Shown here in pieces: positions 32,892 through 42,873 of a stretch of 64,000 bases of DNA. Source of the DNA: Raphanus sativus (lineage: Eukaryota > Streptophyta > Magnoliopsida > Brassicales > Brassicaceae); the NCBI RefSeq assembly GCF_000801105.2, contig NC_079519.1:5206668-5270667 (forward strand), read 5' to 3'. A model generated the notes under the pieces. That model saw only the letters and a program-made list of their open reading frames with translations, was not told the origin of the DNA and made no database searches. The first letter of the stretch is position 1; each line of letters opens with the position of its first letter. A program made the translations under genes and the position numbers.

Positions 32892-35800
32892 TCATCTTGG
32901 AATTGATTGTTCGACATAATCATCTTTGTCTCCAACTCTGTTTGTAGCTTTCTTTGCCTATTCGTATCAAAACAAAAAACATTCAGAATCTCATCAGGTG
33001 CACTTCCAAATCATCTTATCTATACATAAACTTGAACTGATATGTTGAAAGGTAAAAAGTTACCTCTTTATCCCAGTTTGTGAATATAGTGACCAAGGAA
33101 AGACACAACACTTGAACAGCCAGTGCTGTAACAATTCCAAGCCAAAGCCCCTATATTTAAAAAAAAAAACGACATAGCAACACAACTTTAATAGTTGTTA
33201 TAAACTAGTCTTGGCTTGTATAGTGACAAGTACGAGGATTTGAGTTTTTAGAGTATTACCCGACCACCAATGTGGAAATGGAAACCAAGAACTAAACCTA
33301 ACGGAACTCCGACAAGATAATACGATCCAAGATTCACACAGGCTCCAATTTTCTGCCATCCACATCCTCTAGCAACCCCTACAAATTAACATATATATAA
33401 GTCAGGAACCTGAACCAACATTTTGTTATATTTCCAAAACATTGTTGTGTCTGAGTGTGCAAGAACCTGAGAGAACGCATTGGAGACCATCAAGGAAGTT
33501 TCCACATGCGACAATAGGTATCATTGATGCGGCATATGAGATGATTTTCGGGTCACTGCTAAAGGCTCCACCTAGAACATTCCGTATCGACAGCAAAACA
33601 GTTACGACCACTATACCCTCGGCGACTGCTATACTTATAATGACATATACAGCTAGTTTCGCCACTTGTGGGTTCCCTGCTCCTAATTCGTTCGAGACTC
33701 TTATACTGCAAGTCAAGAACCACATATAGTTTGATGTAATAATAAAACTAAATGCTTTTATAATATATTTATTGTTACCGATGTACTTACCTGGCAGCAC
33801 CACCAAGACCGACCGAGACTTGCCAGATTGTTAGTGAAGTGTTTAGACTGAAAAATTTAAATAACTTGTGTTAATCAAATTTAAAACAGAAAAGTAGGAA
33901 CTGTAGCAACCGAAGCTTACCAGATTGAAAGAACAGAAGTTTCTAAAACCGGGTTTGGAAGAAGTCCTGAAGCTAGAACCAGAAGCTCAAAGGACCATAG
34001 CTCCAAACTGTTACAAAGACAGAACTCGTTAACTCCAGTCCAGATACACTAGACACATGAACTAAGGATTCACAGCTTACCAGACCATGACTGCTGAAGG
34101 AAAAGCAATCTTAGAAAAGTCATAAATCTCATGAAACGCCTCTTTTGAAAACCCGGTCCAGCTATGCGAGCAGGAAGCAGAGAACTTGACGTAGCAAGAT
34201 AGGAGAATGACATTAAACCAGTAAGAGATCGAAATCGCGAGAGCAGCTCCTCTGTATCCTAAACTCGTCTTCAACACAAACAACCAACAGAGTAGCAAGT
34301 GAAGACAAGTGGTGATTCCAGAGCAGACAAACACAGGGAACACATTGTTCTGCGCTTGCAGGAATCTGTTAAGGCATTGAATCAATCCGTATGCAAAGAG
34401 ACTCGGTATCATGTATTTAGCGTAGGAACCAGCAACACTTGAAATTGCTTTGTCTTGGTGTACGAGGACGAGTATATGTTCTGTGTTGGCCCATATGATA
34501 GAGAGAGGAACAGAGAGTATGAGAAGAACAAACATCGCTCTCTGCATCTGAATGCCTAGTTTCCCATACAGCTTTGCTCCGTATGCTTGGCCACATAGTG
34601 TCTCCAACGCACTCGCTGTTCCTAACTGGTCACACACAACATAGGATTAGGAATAAGACAATGAAGAAGCACGTCACCTTTTAAACTTGTTGATTCGTGT
34701 ATGAGTATTTGTAAATACATAAATAAAGTTAATTCAACACATGCAAGTTCCAGGCGTCCTAACTGCTAATATCTTCATACCACCTTCAAAGATGGTATCT
34801 TATTTGTAATGTCATGTTATCTTAACATAATTGTTTTTAAAAAGGTATCTTAACATAATTAAAATATGTATAAAATATTAGTACTTAAACAACATAAATA
34901 TCTCAAAATCACGAAAAAATCCAACCAAAATATCTCATTTGTTGTGTCATGATAATTTGTCTATATATATTTCGCAATAGTTTGAGAACCTCTCATAAAA
35001 TACCTTCACTGTACTCATGTAAAGACATCAGCATTAAAGATATCTCATTGGGTTTCTCAATTTTAAACAATAAAAAGAAAAAGAAAAAGTTCGAGAAAAG
35101 CAAAAAAGATGTGACAAACTATTCTGAGAGAAAATACCAACAACAAATGTAACTATGTGAGAGACTAGTGAGATTTGCCATCATAAAATGGTTCCATTTC
35201 TTTTTACATTTAAACTTTAGTTACACTATTGAAGATATTTATATCAAAATGTTTTATAGTTACGGGGTGCAATTACTCTATTAAGAGCATCTCCAATGTA
35301 AAACTCCATTTTTTCCTCCAAAATGGAGTAAAAATGAATATGGAGTAAAATTGCTCCAACCCTACTCCATTTTCATTCCATAATGGAGTCATGAACAAAT
35401 AAAAAATAAATTACTCTATTTATGGAGTAAATTTCAAAATGGAGTGAGATATGGAGTTGGGTTTGAGCATATGTTACTCCATAATCAATTTTACTTTATT
35501 TTGAAGTTAAAAATAGAGTTGGGTTGGAGATGCCCTAATAAAGTAAATATGAAAGACAATAGTGAGAGTATCTAGACTATCTACCATTGTGGATTCTCCA
35601 ATAAAGATTTACAACAGATATAAAATGAGATTTATTAATTACTGCTTCCCTATCTAAAATGAATGTTCTAAGGTTTGTATATAAATAAAACTTAAATATA
35701 TATATTATTATTTATTACTTTTAGCTCATTTTGGTTCGCAAATTTTTTTTACCATTTTTTACTTTTATATTTTAATTTTAAAACAAAACGCATTAATTAA

Positions 35801-36296
35801 AGTCTGAACCATAAATCTTTTAAATATAAGAAAAATATCGAGAGAGTATATATATTCGATGTCTATATCAGAAGTTTTGGGAACTCATGCAACAGTTTCT
35901 CAGATAATAGGTATGAAGGTGAAAACATGAAAAAGCTAAAACGATCTCTGCGTAAATAATACTAAATAACTCGATTTAAAGGACCCCACGCAAACTTCAA
36001 GATAACGGAACAAAGATAAAACTATACAGATAACGAAATGATCACTTTAAGGAACGTACGAGAAATGTGAAACCGGTGACGGAGGCAAAGGAGGTAGCGA
36101 TGGAGGCGGCGGAGAGGGAAAGAGAACCCAGATGGCCAACGAATATGACGGAGATGACTTGGAGAGAGTACTGGAGGAGGCTTACGCCAATGAGGGGCGC
36201 AGAAAGCCATAGCTGTTTATTCACTTCTTCCTTCACACGGATCGTCTTCGTGTTTCTCTCTGTTATCAGAAGTGGATGAGTCACACCATCTCCCAT
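32892..36296 (-). CDS. MATE efflux transporter, copy A (At1g73700 ortholog)
   Basis: Eight exons (36296-36060, 34625-34081, 34007-33921, 33847-33791, 33705-33467, 33378-33260, 33150-33064, 32957-32892) join in frame to 478 residues, full length for a 12-helix multidrug and toxic compound extrusion carrier. Typical plant MATE blocks are seen: [74 protein letters not shown], and the short final exon. MATE carriers export organic substrates in exchange for protons or sodium; the substrate cannot be told. Intron 1 is 1.4 kb and holds a Tourist-like MITE. Copy B at 38,131-40,610 has identical exon sizes except the last one (63 against 66 nt), so the pair is a recent tandem duplication; only copy A is intact. 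Confidence 0.92.
34818..34860 (+). repeat. Micro-insertion with 15-bp direct repeat in MATE copy A intron 1
   Basis: TATCTTAACATAATT at 34818-34832 and 34846-34860 encloses only GTTTTTAAAAAGG. It has the same layout as the other micro-insertions, but the insert is not a clean poly(A), so the retroposon reading is weaker here. Confidence 0.4.
35282..35538. mobile_element. Tourist-like MITE in MATE copy A intron 1
   Basis: A 251-bp element (35285-35535) has termini GAGCATCTCCAA and, inverted at the right, GGGCATCTCCAA, flanked by TAA on both sides. A 3-bp TAA duplication with such short inverted ends fits PIF/Harbinger-derived Tourist elements. The interior is built of repeated ACTCCATTTT and AAAATGGAGT motifs and has no coding capacity. 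Confidence 0.78.
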
Positions 36297-38130
36297 CTTC
36301 TCTCTTTTACCTTAAAGTAAAAAATACTACTAGAACGTATAACAAAGTCTCTCTCTCTCTGTTATCACTCTCTCACTTTCTGTGTTCTGTTTTCTAGGGT
36401 TTCTTGTAGAGCCGTCGTTGATATCTATGCTCTGTACGGTTTTGTATAAATATGATTTCCAACTAGTTTAGTGCTGTCCTTTTTTCCTAGGATGTGTGGC
36501 CAATGTTGAATACCATTTGCCCAGTGCCAGCTTTCTAGTGGTTCTAACATTTTAAGAATAAAATTTAATTACATTACAATAAGAAGATATAAATAATAAA
36601 TTATTTTATATCTTGCCCATTAAAGACGCTCTATTTATGATGGCAACGACTTTTGTGGCTCCTGGTTTCTTGTCAGTTCGTCACGTTAATAATTGGTACA
36701 AGCACTTTGGCCAAAAAAAAAGAATAATAATAATTGGTGATACCAGCACAAATTCACTATCTCCCAACAAAAAGACGGTAACTCTGTTATAAAATAAATA
36801 ATTAGATTATGGGTTTGTTGTATCAATTCACGTGTGTTTTGTTTGTTTGTTCGTTCCACAATTGAGAGCATAACACTTCTTTATTTCATAGTCACGATGG
36901 ACTCTGTCTGAATTGGCTTTGGTAGAGAAAAAGTGATTGCCGAGAATGTTAGCTTCTAGGAGTAAAATTAAAATTATGCAAAATCCTCAAGTGTTTCTCG
37001 TTATTAAAGAACTAAATTATTAGTAGTGTAGGATATTGAAGAATCTATATCGCATTTTAATGATTGATAGGCAAGAACAATGTGTTTTATGTATATATAT
37101 AGTTGTTTAATAAGTGGCAAGTTGGAGATTTGGTCATTCTCATTAATGTATGAGATGTTTTTTTTGAAGAATATGAGTTTTGGTTATGTCAAGCTTTGGG
37201 TTGTGTGTTGCGATTGATGCATAGCTTTTCTTCGAGAGCAGCATTCAGTTCGCTGACCTGTGCGATGGGACACGAGAATCTTCCCGTGATTGTGGAATAA
37301 GTTTTTGGGTGGCTAGCAAGTATAGCTTTGAGTTCTCAGGTGGTGGTGGATAAGGGAAAGGAAGAAGATTCGTGGATGTGTTGATTGGGTTCTTTGCCTG
37401 AGGTGGTGATATTTTGTCAGTCGATATATGTAGTCGAGAGGTACTTTACTATCTCTTCTTTTCTGATGCACTTTTAGTTTTTTGGCATTGGATCATCTTT
37501 AGTAGCTTAGTGCTATGTTTTGCAGAAACTAGTGTTTGGATTAGTTTGTCAGTGAATTTCAGTTCTGATTTTGAGACAATGTGTATGTAGTTTTTTACTA
37601 ATCCTGAGATTGATCAAGATAGAGCTTTGAAACTTGTTACTTTATTTTTGTTTCCACCATTCATGTGTCTTTGTGAGTTTTACTTTTAAGAACCCTTAAT
37701 TTAGTTTTACCATTGGAACACTCAAATTCTCTTAGCAAAACTTCTTAACTTGAGTTTATTACTTAAATATTCATTAAAATCTCCATTAGGGGTTTCCATG
37801 GTTACCCCATAATAAGCAAAGTGCAACATATCTGTCTCCAACTGGATTGTAAAAAGCATTAAAATAATGACAAAGATCAATGATAAGCCATTGCGTAAAC
37901 GTTCTTATTACTTTTTGTTGTCTTTTGCGAGTAGAGAAAGACTTGCTCTTTACGATGGTTCTACGAGAAAGCCAGACCCTCATTCACAATATTCCATTTT
38001 TCAAACTGCGCTCGAAGTACGCGGCTACCGCAAATATGGACTTGTCTCATAAATTATTCTAGAAGAATCAACATACTTATTATTCATTAACGTGTTGAGT
38101 TATGCTCATCTGCAAATCCGATGCTTTTCC
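36297..38130. other. Intergenic between the two MATE genes
   Basis: The left part is the promoter and leader of copy A. The middle (about 37,180-37,700) is less AT-rich and may be an old retroelement fragment, but no domain is readable. The right part (about 37,850-38,070) repeats the sequence downstream of copy A. No gene. Confidence 0.4.
36687..36738 (+). repeat. Micro-insertion with 11-bp direct repeat
   Basis: TAATAATTGGT at 36687-36697 and 36728-36738 flanks a 30-nt insert with CACTTTGGCC followed by nine A and a short A-rich end. The TTGGCCAAAA junction is close to TTGGTCAAAA in the insert near 18,292. Confidence 0.5.
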
Positions 38131-38905
38131 TCATTTTGGAATTATATCATCTTTGCCATCTTTGTCTCCAACTCTGCTTGTAGCTTTCTTTGCCTATTCG
38201 TATCAAAGCAAGAGACATGCAGAATCTCATCAGCTTATATGCATAAACTTGGACTGCTCAGTTGTAAGGTAACAACAAAAGTTACCTCTTTATCCCAGTT
38301 TGTGAATATAGTGACCAAGGAAAGACCCAACACTTGAACAGCTAGTGCTGTCACAATTCCAAGCCAAAGCCCCTATAAAAAATTGACATAGCAACACAAC
38401 TTTAATAGTTGCTATAAACTAGTATTGGCTAATATTCCAGAAGTGATGTTTTCTTGGTAATTACCCGACCACCAATGTGGAAATGGAAACCAAGCACTAA
38501 ACCTAACGGAACTCCTACGAGATAATACGATCCAAGATTTATGCACGCTCCTATTTTCTGCCATCCACATCCTCTAGCAACCCCTGCATTAAACCGGGAT
38601 TAACCGGACATATATATATATAAGCCGAGAACCAAAACCAATCTTTTGTTATATTACAAAACATGATTGTGTTGAGTGTGCAAGAACCTGAGAGAACGCA
38701 TTGGAGACCATCTAGGAAGTTTCCACAGGCCACAATGGGTATCATGGACGCGGCATATGCGATGATTTACGGGTCACTGCTAAAAGCTCGACCTAGAACC
38801 TTCCGAACCGACAGTAAAACAGTCACGACCACTATACCCTCGGCTACTGCTATACCTACAATGACGTACACAGCCAGCTTTGCCACTTGTGGGTTCCCTG
38901 CTCCT

Positions 38906-39096
38906 AACTCGTTCGAGACTCTTATACTGCAAGTCAAAGAACAAGAATCATATATAGTTTGGAATAAAAAAAATTCTCTAAGTGCTCTATTATATTTATT
39001 TAACTCGTTCGAGACTCTTATACTGCAAGTCAAAGAACAAGAATCATATATAGTTTGGAATAAAAAAATTCTCTAAGTGCTCTATTATATTTATTT
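38906..39096. repeat. 96-bp tandem duplication across the exon 5 acceptor of MATE copy B
   Basis: Two nearly identical units, 38906-39001 and 39002-39096, each contain the end of intron 4, its AG acceptor and the first 20 nt of exon 5. Copy A has a single unit. Use of the upstream acceptor (exon start 39022) would add exactly 32 codons without a stop, because the unit is a multiple of three and reads open. Confidence 0.92.
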
Positions 39097-39222
39097 TCAC
39101 CGATGTACTTACCTTGCAGCACCACCAAGACCAACTGAGACTTGCCAGATTGTTAGTGAAGTGTTTAGACTGAAAAGTTAAAAGAACTTGTGTTAATCAA
39201 ATTATAACAAAGAAGTAGGAAC

Positions 39223-39337
39223 CATGAGGAAAAAACAAGAAAGTAACCTAAACTGTTTTTTTTGGATAACCCAGGGGTGTCCGGTGGGCCCCGCCAACCG
39301 ACTAATCCCCCGGAGTCTGATCAACTAACAGAAACTC
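39223..39337 (-). mobile_element. SINE-tail fragment in MATE copy B intron 3
   Basis: Relative to copy A, intron 3 of copy B has about 110 extra bases. They include poly(T) followed by GGATAACCCAGGGGTGTCC and a GC-rich block, that is, a minus-strand SINE 3' end. Its minus strand reads GGATTAGTCGG and then CCCCTGGGTTATCC plus A, resembling the tail of the SINE at 1555-1798. A convincing target duplication is not visible. Confidence 0.6.
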
Positions 39338-40610
39338 ACCAGATTGAAAGAACAGAAGTTTCTAAAACCGGGTTAGGAAGAAGCCCTGATGCTAGAACCA
39401 AAAGCTCAAAGGACCATAGCTCCAAACTGTTACAAAGACAGAACAGGTTAACTCCAGATACACTAGACATGAACTTATGTTTCACAGCTTACCAGACCAT
39501 GACTGCTGAAGGAAAAGCAATCTTAGAAAAGTCATAAAGTTCTTGAAACGCCTCTTTTGAAAACCCTGTCCAGCTATGCGAGCAAGAAGCTGAGAACTTG
39601 ACGTAGAAAGATAAGAGAATGACATTAAACCAGTAAGAGATCGAAATCGCGAGAGCAGCTCCTCTGTATCCTAAACTCGTCTTCAACACAAACAACCAAC
39701 AAAGCAGCAAGTGCAGACAAGTGGTGATCCCAGAGCAGACAAACACAGGGAACACATTGTTCTGCGCTTGCAAGAACCTGTTGATACACTGAAGCAGTCC
39801 GTACGCGAAGAGGCTCGGGATCATGTACCTCGCGTACGAGCCAGCAACACTTGAAATGTCTTTGTTTTGGTGAACAAGCACGAGTATATGTTCTGTATTA
39901 AACCAAACGATCGAGAGAGGAACAGAGAGTAGTAGAAGAACAAACATTGCTCTTTGCATCTGAATTCCTAGCTTCCCGTACAGTTTTGCTCCGTACGCTT
40001 GGCCACATAGTGTCTCCAAGGCACTCGCTGTTCCCAACTGGTCACACACAACATAGGAATAAGCATGTACATTTGTAATAATCATGGCAATTCAGTAAAG
40101 ATTTTAAGAGCTATACAAGCATTTAGTAAAGAATTATATAATTTTTAAAAATAAATTTGGAAGCTTATTTTATATACTAATTTTTTCTAAAATTTTGTGT
40201 TGATAGGCTTAATGATTCACTTGCATATACTCGGTACGAGGACATGCCCTAGTAATAATAATAAACAATCTTGACTCCGACACATGCATAAGAAATAAAG
40301 AAAACGATTTAAAGGACCCCACACAAAGACAAAACTACTAATTATGAAAGTAACCATGAAGAAAGGAACGTACGAGGAATGTGAAACCGGTGACGGAGGC
40401 AAAGGAGGTGGCGATGGAGGCGGCGGAGAGGGGAAGAGAGCCGAGATGGCCAACGAACATGACGGAGATGACTTGGAGAGAGTATTGAAGGAGGCTTACA
40501 CCAATGAGAGGCGCAGAAAGCCATAGCTGTTTCTTCACTTCTCCCTTAACACGCATCATCGTTGTGTTTGTCTCTGTTATCAGAAGCGGAGGAGTCACAC
40601 CATCAACCAT

Positions 40611-41103
40611 CTTCTCTCTCTGTCTTTTTCTTTTTTCTTTTTTTTTTCCCGAAAGTAATAAAGAGAAAATAATGTAACAGCACTTAAGAAACAGAATGTA
40701 AACAAACTCCCTCTGTCTTTCTCTCTGTATTCCTGCTTTCTAGGGTTTCTTGTGGAGCCGTCGTTGATAACTATGCTTTTTCTACGGTTTTCTCTAATTA
40801 TATTTTCTGTTTTAAATGAAAATTTGCTATTTAATTGCTATTTTATTTTTTCAACAATGCTATTTAATTCCTATTATTTCTCCGCAGATTCTTTTTATTT
40901 ATCAATGTATTCTACAAGATGAAAATTAATGTTCTTATTTAGTGGCTCCTACTTCTCTTGTCAGCTTGTCACGTTAGCTCTTCAATCCTATTGGTACGAA
41001 GCGATGACAGAGACTAAAATGAAGCACAAATTCAGAAATCTCTTAATAATAAATCCAACAGACACTATAAATTATTCAAGGGAAGATGCTAACTAAAATG
41101 AAG
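40611..41103. other. Upstream region of MATE copy B, no gene seen
   Basis: Leader and promoter of copy B, including a stretch with TTTCTAGGGTTTCTTGT shared with the copy A promoter. No coding exon. Confidence 0.4.
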
Positions 41104-41240
41104 ATGTTGACAAAAACCACTGATGTGGCAGACCAGTTCGTTTAAACACGCAGACGTTGGTATCAACTTCGGCCGTGTCTCGGGCCTGGGGATTAAGGGT
41201 CTTCGCCCATAACATTCAGATAATCAAAAAAATGTTGACA
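41104..41240 (+). mobile_element. Truncated SINE with 9-bp target duplication
   Basis: About 119 bp (41113-41231) are flanked by ATGTTGACA at 41104-41112 and 41232-41240. The 3' part GGCCTGGGGATTAAGGG through GATAATC plus poly(A) matches the style of the SINE at 1555-1798. No A and B box pair is present, so the copy is 5'-truncated. Confidence 0.68.
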
Positions 41241-41467
41241 GAAAAAAAAACTAAAATGAAGATTCATGTATCACACTTGTGATTACTAAATTTGTACAAT
41301 AATTGGGCCTGGGCTGCACAAAATGAGTCTAAAGCCGTAAAGCGCACACACGTACACTTGCTCAAATGAGTCTGAAGTTGTACAGCATGTAGTAGAAACA
41401 TTGTTTCTCATCGTTTCAAATCTGTCTTATGGCCATTAATATTATTGATCTTCTGTTCTTTAATCAC

Positions 41468-42585
41468 TGTGTTTCTTTTAACTTTTTTTTTTCACTTTAA
41501 ATTTCCGTTTTATTAAAAAAAACTTTATTACAACAACTAAAGACAGAATTTAAAAAACAACAGACTCTAAAACGCAAAAGAAAAACGAACTTCCTACCTA
41601 TCGAAAAGATGACGCCAGGAAGATAAGAAAGTAACTGTCGACGGAAGGTTTCTTTGCTCTCTAGTCAGGATGTCCATCTTGGCTCGAAGAAGACTCTGAA
41701 CCTCCTGAATAAGAGATGTTGCAGGCCTAGACGATTGAGTATGAATACGGGAATTTTTTTCTTTCCAGATCACATAAAGGGAAACTTGATAAGCCAGCTT
41801 TAAGATCAGGTTGATGTTACTGTCTTGAGTTGGTGCTCTGATCCAATGGATAGTATCCATAACCAAAGGAGGAGGGGTGAGATGGGCCGAAGAGAAGTAA
41901 TAGTCACAGACCTCTTTACCGTAGCCACACTCCGAGAAAAGATGTTGACGAGTTTCATCCACCAAACCACAAAGAATACAGGTAGGTGAAACCGATAACC
42001 TCCAGCTCCACATTCTGTCTTTTGTAGATAGTCTGTTTAGAGCAATCAACCAAGAGAGGAAAACATGCTTTGGAATCCTACCTTTGAACCAAATGGATTT
42101 GTGCCAAGATACTTCTGGAAGCCTATCATATAGGTGGTTCCATGTGAGGGAGGAGGAGAAGCTCGGAACCGGAGGCGTATTTCCAGTTTGCCATAGGAAG
42201 CAGTCATCCACTTCCGATGTAACTATTGTTTGGGGATCAGGCAAGCAGTTCTTGAGTAAGCTAATGATCGGATTCCTTGATCTGAAAGAGTGAATCCACC
42301 AGTTGTCATTTACAATAGCATCCTTGACTACTGCATCGATTGATAGATCTGAGATCCTTGGACCTTGTTCTCCTGTAAGATGAAGCAAAGATCCCAAGTA
42401 AGTCCAGTTTTCATGCCAAAAACTGGTAGTGATTCCAAAGCCAATATCGCAGACGACGAACGACCTAGCTAGTTGTCTGAGTTTGCACAATGATTGCCAA
42501 ATCCAACTTTGTGATCTAGACGCATCCAGTACCCATAAGTTTTCATCGCCAATCTGCTTAATACTGTGTGTGTTTCTTTTAACTT
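41468..42585 (-). mobile_element. 5'-truncated LINE with zinc-binding reverse-transcriptase C-terminus
   Basis: The element (41485-42568) ends in poly(A) on the minus strand and is flanked by the 17-bp repeat TGTGTTTCTTTTAACTT (41468-41484 and 42569-42585). Its open frame (42490-41594, 298 residues) has the zf-RVT domain at the C-terminus of plant L1-type polymerases: WHKSIWFKGRIPKHVFLSWL followed by TKDRMW and CILCG.VDETRQHLFSECGYG. The reverse-transcriptase core and endonuclease are missing, the usual result of 5' truncation during target-primed reverse transcription. The frame is still open, so the insertion is probably young. It occupies the interval where At1g73710 would be expected. Confidence 0.92.
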
Positions 42586-42873
42586 GAATCTGCTTAATTC
42601 TGTGTGTGTTTGTGTATCATATAGTTACACAAGGTTATGATAACTATTACAAACGATTAAGTTATGTAAGGACTTTTCTTTTAAATCAAAGGTTAAAGAT
42701 ATTTATAAAAGTCCCCCAATATTTCTAATATTTTTTTATTTTGACCCGTCACTTTAATTACATTGCTAAAAAGTCGAATATTTAACCCAATTAAAACTCC
42801 TTCGCCTGCGTGTCTCTGCTCTGCTCACTCAACTCCTTGGCGTCTCCGGCGAAAAAATCACTTACGACTAACT
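42586..42873. other. SMU1 promoter region
   Basis: AT-rich DNA upstream of SMU1 with no other feature recognised; the last 100 bp are CT-rich as expected for a leader. Confidence 0.4.

Larger units (their letters stand above)
38131..40610 (-). pseudogene. MATE efflux transporter, copy B, with premature stop
   Basis: Exons mirror copy A: 40610-40374, 40037-39493, 39426-39340, 39169-39113, 38926-38688, 38583-38465, 38372-38286, 38193-38131. Ignoring one codon they would encode 477 residues. In exon 5 the sequence SSDP is followed by TAA (38769-38767) where copy A has AAA, giving termination after about 361 residues and loss of the last membrane helices. Intron 4 also carries a 96-bp tandem duplication that copies the splice acceptor and 20 nt of exon 5. 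Intron 3 holds a retroposon tail. All splice sites used are intact, so transcription and splicing may persist. A sequencing error at the single base cannot be excluded without reads. Confidence 0.8.
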
